64,000 nt of DNA from BS150m-G50 sp964517435 (lineage in GTDB: Bacteria; CAIWAD01; BS150m-G50). The translations under genes were made by a program, and so were the position numbers. Below the pieces are notes generated by a model. That model was not told the DNA's origin. It was given only the letters and a program-made list of their open reading frames with translations, and ran no database searches. Of the stretch, positions 50,368 to 59,281 are shown piece by piece. The stretch is taken from NCBI GenBank assembly GCA_964517435.1, contig CAZFEC010000002.1, forward strand, positions 98,206 through 162,205, in the 5' to 3' direction. Position 1 is the stretch's first letter, and the number at the start of each line of letters is the position of its first letter.

Positions 50368-51786
50368 ATGGACAAAAGAGTCATTCGTTTACTGACCCTG
50401 GCGGTTGCCATCGCGCTGCCGGGACTGTCTTATGCGCAGCTGAACCCGATCGATTTTGAGCCGGGTGGTTACGGAGCCGATTGGACCTGGACCGTGTTCG
50501 AGAACGAAACCAATCCGCCGGTCGAGATCATCGACAATCCGAGCGCGAGCGGTATCAACACCTCAGCCACCGTCATGCAGTTTACGGCACTGGTCGAAGG
50601 CAATCCCTGGGCCGGCTGTGAAAGTCAGCACGGATCCGACATCGGCACTTTTTCGATTGATGCAACCAATTGCACGGTTAAAGTCATGGTTTACAAGCCG
50701 GTAATCAGCAACGTTGGCGTCAAATTCGCCAGGCCTGACGGTGGCGCGGATCCGGAACTCCTGGTAGCCAACACTGTTGTCAATCAATGGGAGGAGTTGA
50801 CCTTCGACTTTTCCGGCAGGATCGGTCTACCGAATTCTACCGATGTCGATCAGATCATCTTCTTCCCCGATTTCGACCTGGAGGGCAGGACGCAGGACAA
50901 CGTCTGCTACCTGGACAACATCACCTTCTCCGAACAGATCATTCCGGAAGGACCGGAGAACCCGGCTCCCGTTCCCACGGAGTGGGCAGGCTCCGTCATC
51001 TCCCTGTTCAGCAATGTCTACGACGATGAGCCGGTCGACACCTGGTCGGCCCCCTGGGACGTGGCGGATGTCCAGGATGTACAGATTGACGGTGATGACG
51101 TCAAGCTGTATACAAATCTGGAATACGCCGGCATCGAGTTCACCACCAATACCCTCGATATCACCGAGATGACCCATTTCCACATCGATATCTGGACGCC
51201 CGATCCCACCGAGCTGCCCAACATCTTCTGGGTCAAACTGGTCGACTTTGGCGCGAACGGCGTCTGGGACGGTGGCGGTGACGATGTGGAGGATACGGTC
51301 AACATCGATGCCAACTACGATCCGCCGCTGGAAACCAGCACCTGGGTCTGCCTCGACATTCCGATGAGCGAATTCGAGCTGCTGACCACCCGGGAGCACC
51401 TCGCCCAGCTGCTGATCGGCGGCGACCCGAATACGGTTTATGTGGATAATGTCTACTGGTACGATGAAGCTCTGGCCGGTGTTGGGGATACTCCCGCCGT
51501 TCCCACGGCTTATCTCCTGGAACAGAATTATCCGAATCCCTTCAATCCGACCACGACGATCAACTACTCGCTGGCGGTGCCGGGTCAGGTTTCCCTGGCG
51601 GTCTACGACCTCGGCGGCCGTCTGGTGAAAACGCTGGTCGACGGCGATCGCGCCGCTAACCGCTACCAGGTTAACTGGAACGGAACCGATTATAACGAGA
51701 CTCCGGTCGCGTCCGGCGTCTACTTCTACCAGCTGACGGTTGATAACCAGACGATCGATACCAAGCGAATGATGTTAATGAAATAG
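50368..51786 (+). CDS. Secreted glucan-binding-like protein with T9SS sorting domain
   Basis: 472 residues from the ATG at 50368 with a GAGGAAG site; the longer frame to 50320 precedes the signal peptide. After the signal (about 1-22) comes a CBM-like sandwich domain of its own type (PIDFEPGGYGADWTW), then one type B module (VISLFSNVYDDEPVDTWSA), then a sorting domain (LLEQNYPNPFNPTTTINYSL ... GVYFYQL). It is the only member of the module family here that carries the T9SS tag, so it should reach the cell surface. The type B module is closer to those at 57-59 kb than to the 45-49 kb copies by eye. Confidence 0.85.
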   Translation: MDKRVIRLLTLAVAIALPGLSYAQLNPIDFEPGGYGADWTWTVFENETNPPVEIIDNPSASGINTSATVMQFTALVEGNPWAGCESQHGSDIGTFSIDATNCTVKVMVYKPVISNVGVKFARPDGGADPELLVANTVVNQWEELTFDFSGRIGLPNSTDVDQIIFFPDFDLEGRTQDNVCYLDNITFSEQIIPEGPENPAPVPTEWAGSVISLFSNVYDDEPVDTWSAPWDVADVQDVQIDGDDVKLYTNLEYAGIEFTTNTLDITEMTHFHIDIWTPDPTELPNIFWVKLVDFGANGVWDGGGDDVEDTVNIDANYDPPLETSTWVCLDIPMSEFELLTTREHLAQLLIGGDPNTVYVDNVYWYDEALAGVGDTPAVPTAYLLEQNYPNPFNPTTTINYSLAVPGQVSLAVYDLGGRLVKTLVDGDRAANRYQVNWNGTDYNETPVASGVYFYQLTVDNQTIDTKRMMLMK

Positions 51787-51806
51787 AATCCGGACTGGTT
51801 CATCGG

Positions 51807-51823
51807 CCGGCAGCCGCTGCCGG
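51807..51823. terminator. Small GC hairpin between glucan genes
   Basis: CCGGCAG-CCG-CTGCCGG, a 7-bp stem with three-base loop, 21 bases past the stop. No T-run follows, so termination is uncertain; the phosphorylase gene starts 66 bases later. Confidence 0.4.
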
Positions 51824-51889
51824 TTGCCGGCTGGTGAAACTGTCTGAATACAACCTGACGAAAACGAGCCCTGAACGGAAGGCGCCGTC

Positions 51890-54800
51890 ATGACTGCATC
51901 CGACCAGCCGCAGTACTACCTGAACGACGACGGTGAACAGATCATCACCGACTACAACTCCACGAAGCTGTTCTCCAGCTTCTTCCCCGGAGTGGCTGGC
52001 AAGACCGGCATTCCGATGTGGCTGTTCTATGTCAATCGCGGCCAGTGCGTCTGCAGCATGGGTATTCAGGACAAACAGCATCCCATCATGGAGTTCTTGC
52101 CGGCCAACCGCGCCTACCAGCTGGTGTCGACCCAGGGCTTCCGGACCTTCATCAAGCCGGCGGGCAACACCGCGCTCACGTTCTACGAGCCCTTTCAGAA
52201 CCATTTCCGGGACAAAGCGGTTGAGCGAAACCAGCGCCTGATCATCGCTCCCTCCCGGTTGACGCTGGAGGAGACAAATCAGACGCTGGGCCTCAGGTTC
52301 ACCATCGAATACTTCAATGTCCCCCAGGCCGACTACGCCGGTCTTGTGCGGATTCTGCGTATTCAGAATCTGGACTCTGCCCCTGTCACCCTGGAGGGGC
52401 TCGACGGCCTGCCGTTGATCATTCCCTACGGCGTCGACAATTACATGTTGAAGCAGATGCGAAGGCTGGTGGAGGCCTTCGTCGAGGTGAGCAACTTCGA
52501 GCAGGGTGTGCCTTTCTTCCGGGGGAAAGTGGAACCGGCGGACCGGCCCGACGTAATACGGATCGTAAAGGGGAACTTCTACGTCGGTTTCGAAAGCGGG
52601 GGAGCGGAGACCAGATTAATCGCACCTATCGTTGATCCGGTCAAGATCTTCGGCTCGATGAGTGACTACAGCTATCCGGAACGGTTTCTGACCGACTCGG
52701 CGGCGGAGATGACCAGTGGACAGATCCTGGAGAACCGGCTGCCCTGCGCCATGAGTCTCTTCCAGACCACGATTCCCGCTGGTGAAACCTACACTTATAC
52801 CTCCATCATCGGACACGCTTCTTCGATCGAGGCGCTGAACGAGCTGATACCGGTCATCAGCAGGACCGGCTATGTGGAAGCGAAGTCCCGCGCCGACCGG
52901 GAACTGATCGAAGAGCTGACGCAGCCCGGGTTCATCTGCAGCCGGGAACCGGTGCTGGACCGGTACGCCCGTCAGAACTTCCTGGACAACACCCTGCGGG
53001 GAGGCTTCCCCCATACTCTGAACGGCAACGAGCACCGCGCCATCCTGCATCTCTATTCCCGCAAACATGGCGATCTGGAGCGGGATTATAACGACTACCG
53101 ACTGACCCCCACCAATTTCTCCCAGGGCAACGGCAATTTCCGGGACATCAACCAGAACCGCCGTTGTGATCTCTTCTTCAATCCGGATGTCGGCGCGAGC
53201 AATGTGGAACAGTTCTGCAATTTAATACAGCTGGACGGCTTCAATCCACTGGTGATCAAAGAAACCCGTTTCGAGGTGACGGACCGGGCGCGACTGGAGG
53301 AGATCCTGTCCGTCAATCTCGGAGCCGGGCAGCTGGAAAGCGTCGAAACTTTCCTGCGGGAACCCTTTACACCGGGCGGGTTGATGACTCATCTGCAGGA
53401 ACAACGAGTCGCTTTGAGCAACGGTTCGGAAGCTCTCCTCGGCGATCTGCTCCCCATCTGCGCCCGGATGTCCGACACCGAACATGGCGAAGGTTTCTGG
53501 AACGACCACTGGACCTACAATCTGGATCTGCTGGAGAACTACCTGGCGGTCTTCCCCGAGCACCGCAACCGGCTGTTGTTTGAGCAGAAGATCTTCACTT
53601 TCTACGACAACGCGCACCGGGTCCAGCCACGCGATGAGAAATACGTCATCTGGGACGGCAACGCCATGCAGCTGGGCGCGGTGGTACACGACGAGGAGAA
53701 GGAGGCTCTGATCTCCCGGCGGGCACGTGATCGCAACCGGGTACATACCCGTTACGGCGAAGGGGAGGTCTACTACACAACCCTGTTCAACCTGCTGTTC
53801 TGCCTCATCGTCAACAAGATGGCCTCTCTGGATCCGGCCGGGGTCGGGGTTGAAATGGAGGCGGATAAACCGGGCTGGTACGATGCCCTCAACGGTCTGC
53901 CGGGATTGATGGGATCGAGTGTCTGCGAAACCCTGGAAATCAAGCGTCATATCCTTTTCCTGCTGGCAGCGCTGCGAGATCCTGAAGTCACCGGTGACGA
54001 ATGGCCCCTGTTCGCAGAGCTGCAGGAATTCATGACTACGCTGAGCGACCTCCTGGCCCGGCAGTTGTCTCCTTTTGAGTTCTGGGAGCGGGCTACGACA
54101 GCCAAGGAGGCTTTCCGCGCCGAGACCCGCCTGGGAATCAACGGTGATGAAAAGCGGGTTGCACGGAAGGAGATAGAGGACTTCTTCACCGCCTGCCTGG
54201 TCAAACTTGAGGAGGGTATCGCTAAAGCCTGGGATGTGGAGCAGGGCATCATCCACACCTATTTCATCAACGAAGTCACCGATTACAGCGAGATAGAGCA
54301 GACAATCCCGGACGGCGGGAAAACGTTAAAGCGCAATCCGAAAGGACTGCCCTGTTTCCGGGCTTTGGCATTCAAACAGGTGCCGCTGCCGCTGTTTCTG
54401 GAGGGACCGGTGCATTATCTGCGGTGCAATTCCGACCCGGACCGGGTGCAGGCGCTGGTGGACAACATCCGCCGGAGTGGCCTCTACGATGAAAAACTGG
54501 GGATGTACAAAGTCAACGCCTCACTTGCAGGGCAGCCGATGGAGATCGGTCGTGCCAGAACCTTCTCACCCGGCTGGTTTGAGAACGAGTCGGTCTGGCT
54601 GCACATGGAATACAAATACATGCTCGAACTCCTGCGCAATGAACTGCACGGGGAATTCTACCGGGATTTCAAGCAAGTGTTTGTGCCCTTTTTCAAACCG
54701 GAAGTCTATGGCCGCAGTATACTGGAAAACTCCTCCTTCATCGTCAGCAGCGCCAATCCCGATCCCTCGCTGTACGGTAACGGTTTTGTAGCGCGCTTGA

Positions 54801-55210
54801 GTGGAGCGACGGCGGAGTTCATACATATTTTGATGTTGATGACGGTGGGAGCGGCTCCCTTCCAGGTCAACCCGACAGGTGAACTGCAGCTGCGTTTCCA
54901 GCCCGCCCTGGCGGAATGGTTGTTCACCCGGACAGCGGTGAGGAGCCGGTTGTTGATCGACGGTAGCCGGCGGGAAGTCGAGTTTCCGGCCAACAGCTTC
55001 AGCTTCATGTTCCTGGGCAGCATCCTCGTCACCTACCGCAATCCCGGTCTGATCGATACCTTCGGTCCTGACGGAGTGGCGCCAACCACCTGGGAGGTGT
55101 TCGATCTCGCCGGGAATTCCCAGGTTTTTCAGGGTGAAACGCTGAGCGGTGATATTGTTGAGAGGATTCGAGACAGAAAAGTCAGCAGAATAAATATCGA
55201 ACTGAGTTAA
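51890..55210 (+). CDS. GH94-related phosphorylase, probable beta-1,3-glucan type (GH149/GH161-like)
   Basis: 1106 residues, no signal peptide, so cytoplasmic. The N-terminus has FSSFFPGVAGKTGIPMW followed by FYVNRGQ and EFLPANRAYQ, and the catalytic region has FWNDHWTYNLDLLENYL near residue 540, where the Asp would be the general acid. The length (about 1100) is longer than GH94 cellobiose phosphorylases (about 800) and matches the beta-1,3-oligoglucan phosphorylases of GH149 or GH161. Those enzymes cleave beta-1,3-gluco-oligosaccharides with phosphate to give glucose 1-phosphate. Family choice is by length, motifs and context, not by search. The stop is two bases before the GH3 start, so both are co-translated. 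Confidence 0.75.
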   Translation: MTASDQPQYYLNDDGEQIITDYNSTKLFSSFFPGVAGKTGIPMWLFYVNRGQCVCSMGIQDKQHPIMEFLPANRAYQLVSTQGFRTFIKPAGNTALTFYEPFQNHFRDKAVERNQRLIIAPSRLTLEETNQTLGLRFTIEYFNVPQADYAGLVRILRIQNLDSAPVTLEGLDGLPLIIPYGVDNYMLKQMRRLVEAFVEVSNFEQGVPFFRGKVEPADRPDVIRIVKGNFYVGFESGGAETRLIAPIVDPVKIFGSMSDYSYPERFLTDSAAEMTSGQILENRLPCAMSLFQTTIPAGETYTYTSIIGHASSIEALNELIPVISRTGYVEAKSRADRELIEELTQPGFICSREPVLDRYARQNFLDNTLRGGFPHTLNGNEHRAILHLYSRKHGDLERDYNDYRLTPTNFSQGNGNFRDINQNRRCDLFFNPDVGASNVEQFCNLIQLDGFNPLVIKETRFEVTDRARLEEILSVNLGAGQLESVETFLREPFTPGGLMTHLQEQRVALSNGSEALLGDLLPICARMSDTEHGEGFWNDHWTYNLDLLENYLAVFPEHRNRLLFEQKIFTFYDNAHRVQPRDEKYVIWDGNAMQLGAVVHDEEKEALISRRARDRNRVHTRYGEGEVYYTTLFNLLFCLIVNKMASLDPAGVGVEMEADKPGWYDALNGLPGLMGSSVCETLEIKRHILFLLAALRDPEVTGDEWPLFAELQEFMTTLSDLLARQLSPFEFWERATTAKEAFRAETRLGINGDEKRVARKEIEDFFTACLVKLEEGIAKAWDVEQGIIHTYFINEVTDYSEIEQTIPDGGKTLKRNPKGLPCFRALAFKQVPLPLFLEGPVHYLRCNSDPDRVQALVDNIRRSGLYDEKLGMYKVNASLAGQPMEIGRARTFSPGWFENESVWLHMEYKYMLELLRNELHGEFYRDFKQVFVPFFKPEVYGRSILENSSFIVSSANPDPSLYGNGFVARLSGATAEFIHILMLMTVGAAPFQVNPTGELQLRFQPALAEWLFTRTAVRSRLLIDGSRREVEFPANSFSFMFLGSILVTYRNPGLIDTFGPDGVAPTTWEVFDLAGNSQVFQGETLSGDIVERIRDRKVSRINIELS

Positions 55211-55212
55211 TC

Positions 55213-57198
55213 ATGACTACGGGAATTCTGAAAGAAAGTGCGCGCGTGCTGGATATCGAACAGCGCATCTCAGCACTGCTGGCCAGGATGAATCTGGATC
55301 AGAAAGCGGGGCAGATCGTTCAGGCGGAGCGCCAGTTCATCACCCCGGCGGAAGTTAAGCAATACCATATCGGCTCCGTACTGAGCGGCGGCGGGTCGGT
55401 ACCGGGCGACAACCGGCCCGAGGATTGGATACGGATGAACGATGCCTACTGGGCGGCTTCCATGGAGGAGGACGCCGATCACCTGGCCATTCCGATCATC
55501 TATGGCATCGATGCCATTCACGGCAACACCAATGTCCTGGGTGCGGTCGTCTTCCCCCATAACATCGGGCTGGGCGCCGCTCACGATCCCGGTTTAATCG
55601 AGCGAATCGCCGCGGCGACCGCCCGGGAGATAACCGCCATAGGATTGGACTGGACCTTCGCGCCCACCCTGGCCGTAGCCCGCAACGACCATTGGGGCCG
55701 CACCTACGAAAGCTATTCAGAAGACCCGCGGATCATCTCCGAGTATGCCCCCAGATTCGTGCGGGGCTTGCAGGGGGATTTCTCTGAGGAAAACGTCATC
55801 GCCTGCGTCAAACACTGGGTCGGCGACGGTGGCACGGAACACGGCATCGATCAGGGGGAAACCGCCATCAGCGAAGCGGAACTTAGACGTATCCATATTA
55901 TGCCCTATAAATCCGCCATCGAAGCGGGCGTGTTGACGGTGATGGCCTCCCTGAACAGCTGGAACGGAATCAAGTGTCACGGACACCGGGAACTGCTCAC
56001 CGGAATCCTCAAAGAGGAATTAGGCTTCGATGGCATTGTGGTGTCAGACTGGGACGGCATCAGCTGCCTGTCGGAGGACTACGCGGAAGCGGTTGCTATC
56101 GGGCTGAACGCCGGCCTTGATATGTTCATGATCACCGAGAAGTGGCAGGAATTCATCCGGCAGGTGAAGCTTCACGTCGCGAGCGGCCGGGTTCCGCTGG
56201 CGCGCCTCGATGACGCGGTGCGGCGTATACTCCGGGTCAAAATCAAATTCGGGATGTTCGATAAACCGAGACCCGCGCGGCGGAAACTGAGCGGCGATTC
56301 CGCCTGCTTCGGCTCCCTTGCACATCGCGAAATCGCCCGCGAGGCGGTACGCAAGTCCCTGGTGTTGTTGAAAAATGAGGATGATATCCTGCCCCTGAGC
56401 AAGAACACCCGTATCCTGGTTGCCGGCAAGAACGCCGACAACCGCGGTTACCAGTGCGGCGGCTTCACCGTCGACTGGCAGGGCGTTACCGACAACGACT
56501 CGATCATCGGCGGAACTTCCATCTGGGAGGGCGTAAAAGCTGAAGCTCCCAATGCGGTGTTGAGTACGGGTGTTAACGGCGATGACGCCGATCCCGCGAA
56601 ACATGAGGTAGCCCTCGTCGTCATCGGGGAACTGCCTTATGCCGAGATGAAGGGCGATATCCGCGTACCGGGTTTGACCCGGACGAAGGAAACCGCTGAG
56701 GAAACAGCTGCGGAGTCGGCGGCGGGCTTAACGGATTCCGGCGAGCATCCTACTCCCCCGGATCAAGCCGCCGATCAGGACCGGGTGGAAGTCCTGTTCG
56801 AGGATACCTACGGCACCAACCTGTACCATCACGAACTGCATCCGGAAGACATCGCTACGATCCGCAACATAGCGAGCAAAGGTGTTCCGGTCGTCGTGGT
56901 TATGGTCTGCGGCCGTCCCCTGGTAATCAACCAGGAGCTGGAGGCCTCCCAGGCTTTTGTGGCGGCCTGGCTGCCCGGCTCCGAAGGGCAGGGCGTGGCG
57001 GATGTGCTTTTCGGCGACTACGATTTCCAGGGCAAACTGAACTTCTCCTGGCCTCGCTGCGATGACGAGAACTGGAATATCGGAGATGAGGATTACAATC
57101 CGCTCTTTCCCTTTGGCTACGGTTTGCAGTACGGAATCAAGACCGCGCCCCAATTCCCCCAGACACGGTCCCGGAAGTTCAAGAAAAACCAGAACTAA
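55213..57198 (+). CDS. GH3 beta-glucosidase, cytoplasmic
   Basis: 661 residues without a signal peptide. The GH3 N-terminal barrel shows IDAIHGNTNVLGAVVFPHNIGLG, ACVKHWVGDG and the nucleophile Asp near residue 279 in VVSDWDGI. The C-terminal (alpha/beta) domain begins LVLLKNEDDILPL and carries VIGELPYAEMKGD, then a low-complexity insert (about residues 490-527, rich in Ala, Glu, Thr and Pro). It ends with FPFGYGLQYG. Probably releases glucose from beta-gluco-oligosaccharides taken up by the cell. It is coupled to the phosphorylase gene upstream. A new promoter begins four bases after its stop. Confidence 0.9.
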   Translation: MTTGILKESARVLDIEQRISALLARMNLDQKAGQIVQAERQFITPAEVKQYHIGSVLSGGGSVPGDNRPEDWIRMNDAYWAASMEEDADHLAIPIIYGIDAIHGNTNVLGAVVFPHNIGLGAAHDPGLIERIAAATAREITAIGLDWTFAPTLAVARNDHWGRTYESYSEDPRIISEYAPRFVRGLQGDFSEENVIACVKHWVGDGGTEHGIDQGETAISEAELRRIHIMPYKSAIEAGVLTVMASLNSWNGIKCHGHRELLTGILKEELGFDGIVVSDWDGISCLSEDYAEAVAIGLNAGLDMFMITEKWQEFIRQVKLHVASGRVPLARLDDAVRRILRVKIKFGMFDKPRPARRKLSGDSACFGSLAHREIAREAVRKSLVLLKNEDDILPLSKNTRILVAGKNADNRGYQCGGFTVDWQGVTDNDSIIGGTSIWEGVKAEAPNAVLSTGVNGDDADPAKHEVALVVIGELPYAEMKGDIRVPGLTRTKETAEETAAESAAGLTDSGEHPTPPDQAADQDRVEVLFEDTYGTNLYHHELHPEDIATIRNIASKGVPVVVVMVCGRPLVINQELEASQAFVAAWLPGSEGQGVADVLFGDYDFQGKLNFSWPRCDDENWNIGDEDYNPLFPFGYGLQYGIKTAPQFPQTRSRKFKKNQN

Positions 57199-57201
57199 CT
57201 C

Positions 57202-57230
57202 TTGACATAACGAGCGAGCAAAGCTATTAT
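57202..57230 (+). promoter_or_regulatory. Promoter of the second glucan-binding-like gene
   Basis: TTGACA (57202-57207), 17-base spacer, TATTAT (57225-57230), a 5/6 match to a -10 box. It begins right after the GH3 stop codon. Confidence 0.75.
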
Positions 57231-57236
57231 TTCAGT

Positions 57237-57261
57237 ACTTTGTTCGCAGCACGAACTAAGT
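57237..57261. promoter_or_regulatory. 25-bp operator, copy 2
   Basis: The arms ACTTTGTTCG and CGAACTAAGT are identical to those of the copy at 45329, with a different five-base spacer (CAGCA). Here the symmetry extends outward to CAGT/ACTG (57233-57265), 14-base arms with one mismatch. It again lies six bases past the -10 box. Confidence 0.85.
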
Positions 57262-57335
57262 ACTGAATCGAACCCGCAAATGAGCGCGAGGAGTATTCTG
57301 TTTAAAGCGCCTGCTCACTACGAAAAGTAAATCAA

Positions 57336-59192
57336 ATGAAGAAGTATACGGTTGTTTTTTTAGTTGTGTCCATCATCCAATCAGCTCTGGCCCTGGATGC
57401 GCCGCAGGTTGCGATCAACGCTTCCGTCAGCGGTGATTCGATCGACGTGGCTCTGACCTGGTCGCCGGTCTCCGGTGCCGACAGCTACCGTATCTACAGC
57501 CTGCCGGAACCGGGCGGTGTCGGAGAGCTGTTGGCGGAAGTGACGGGCAACCAGTATTCCCATACAAGCTCCGGCAGCCGGTTTTACTATGTCGTCGCGA
57601 ATGCCGCACACCCCGTCCCCTCTGTGCCGGCGCCGACTCCCGTTCATCCCGAGGCCTCCGTCATTTCGCTTTTCAGCGACGTCTATGTCGATGTCGTGGT
57701 GGACACCTGGTCGACTGCCTGGGACATGGCCGATGTGGAGGAAGTCCAGATCGCCGGCGATGCTGCCAAGCTCTATACGAATCTGGAGTATGCCGCTGTC
57801 GAGTTCACCTCCGAGATGATCGACGCTGCCGGCATGACGCATCTCCACCTGGACATCTGGACGCCGGACCCCACTGCCGCGCCCGCCGTTTTCAGCCTGA
57901 CGCTGGTCGACTACGGCACCGACTGCTACTGGCCCGGCGATGATCTGGATGACCAGCTCAGCTTCGACGAAACCTCCAACCCGCCGCTTGAGACAGGCAG
58001 CTGGGTGAGTTTCGATATTCCCCTGAGTGATTTTGCGGAAATGTACACCAGATGGCACCTGGCGCAACTGCTGATCGCGGGTGATCCCAACACGGTCTAC
58101 GTGGACAATGTCTATCTCTATGCCGTCACACCGCCGACTGAACCGCTGGAGCCGGCACCGGTGCCGACTGCGGACCCTGCGAATGTGATTTCGCTGTTCA
58201 GCAATGCCTATACGAATGTGCCGGTTGATACTTGGTCAGCCGACTGGGACCAGGCCGATGTGACCGACACGCAGATCGCCGGTGACGATGTCAAACTTTA
58301 CACGAATCTGAATTACGCCGGCATCGAGTTCACCTCCAGCACCCTCGATATCACCGCGATGACCCATTTCCATATCGACATCTGGACTCCCGATCCCACC
58401 GCGCTGCCCAGAATCTTCTGGGTCAAACTGGTTGATTTCGGCGCGAACGGAGTCTGGGATGGCGGCGGCGACGATGTCGAGGATACGGTCCACATCACTG
58501 CGGAGTACGATCCACCCCTGGTGACCGGTGCCTGGGTCAGCCTTCACATTCCGCTCAGCGAGTTCGAACTGCTGACCACCCGGGAACACCTCGCGCAGCT
58601 GCTGATCGGCGGCGACCCGAACACGGTCTTTGTCGATAACGTCTATTTCGAGGGTGAGGGTTCCGGGAACGAGACGCAACCCACCGTGCCGGCACCGCAG
58701 CCGACCTATCCCGCCGGCGATGTGATCTCGCTTTTCAGCAATGAATACGCCGATGTGCCGGTCGACACCTGGTCCGCCGTCTGGGATCAGGCCGATGTAG
58801 CCGATTTCCAGGTCGACGGCGATGACATCAAGCTCTACACGAACCTGGTTTTCGCCGGGATCGAGTTCACGAACCCGACTATCGACGTTACCCAGATGAT
58901 CCATTTCCGGTTGGACTTCTGGACACCGGATCCCACAGCTCTTCCGGCCGTTTTCAAAATCAAGCTGGTCGATTTCGGCGCCAACGGCGTATACGGTGGC
59001 GGTGATGACGTCGAATATGAGTTGGATTTCACCGACAGCTCGAATCCGCCGCTCCAGACCGGCAGCTGGGTCACCTTCGACATACCGCTCAGCGATTTCG
59101 TCGGACTGACTACCAGGGAGCACCTGGCACAGCTCTTGATCTCCGGTGATCCCAACACTGTCTTCATAGACAATGTACTCTTTCACAGGTAG
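57336..59192 (+). CDS. Secreted protein with three glucan-binding-like type B modules
   Basis: 618 residues. A signal peptide (MKKYTVVFLVVSIIQSALA) is followed by an FN3-like domain (SPVSGADSYRIYSLPEP), as in the 45.4 kb protein, and three type B modules starting VISLFSDVYVDVVVDTWS, VISLFSNAYTNVPVDTWSA and VISLFSNEYADVPVDTWSA. Each ends in GDPNTV(Y/F)xDNV. Linkers are Pro-rich. No catalytic motifs and no sorting domain. It has its own promoter and the shared operator, so it should be induced together with the 45.4 kb gene. Confidence 0.87.
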   Translation: MKKYTVVFLVVSIIQSALALDAPQVAINASVSGDSIDVALTWSPVSGADSYRIYSLPEPGGVGELLAEVTGNQYSHTSSGSRFYYVVANAAHPVPSVPAPTPVHPEASVISLFSDVYVDVVVDTWSTAWDMADVEEVQIAGDAAKLYTNLEYAAVEFTSEMIDAAGMTHLHLDIWTPDPTAAPAVFSLTLVDYGTDCYWPGDDLDDQLSFDETSNPPLETGSWVSFDIPLSDFAEMYTRWHLAQLLIAGDPNTVYVDNVYLYAVTPPTEPLEPAPVPTADPANVISLFSNAYTNVPVDTWSADWDQADVTDTQIAGDDVKLYTNLNYAGIEFTSSTLDITAMTHFHIDIWTPDPTALPRIFWVKLVDFGANGVWDGGGDDVEDTVHITAEYDPPLVTGAWVSLHIPLSEFELLTTREHLAQLLIGGDPNTVFVDNVYFEGEGSGNETQPTVPAPQPTYPAGDVISLFSNEYADVPVDTWSAVWDQADVADFQVDGDDIKLYTNLVFAGIEFTNPTIDVTQMIHFRLDFWTPDPTALPAVFKIKLVDFGANGVYGGGDDVEYELDFTDSSNPPLQTGSWVTFDIPLSDFVGLTTREHLAQLLISGDPNTVFIDNVLFHR

Positions 59193-59244
59193 ATGAAATA
59201 CAGCCGGTGCCTTCAGACCAGACTCTGATCGCCGGCATTCAACT

Positions 59245-59265
59245 CGCTTTGTGACAAACAAAGCG
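59245..59265. promoter_or_regulatory. CGCTTTGT-N5-ACAAAGCG dyad upstream of GH16
   Basis: Perfect 8-bp inverted repeat with a five-base spacer (GACAA), ending 16 bases before the GH16 ATG. Spacer length and the inner CTTTGT resemble the 25-bp operators, but the outer bases differ, and no promoter boxes were recognised beside it. Confidence 0.4.
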
Positions 59266-59281
59266 GAAAGCAGGAACTGAA

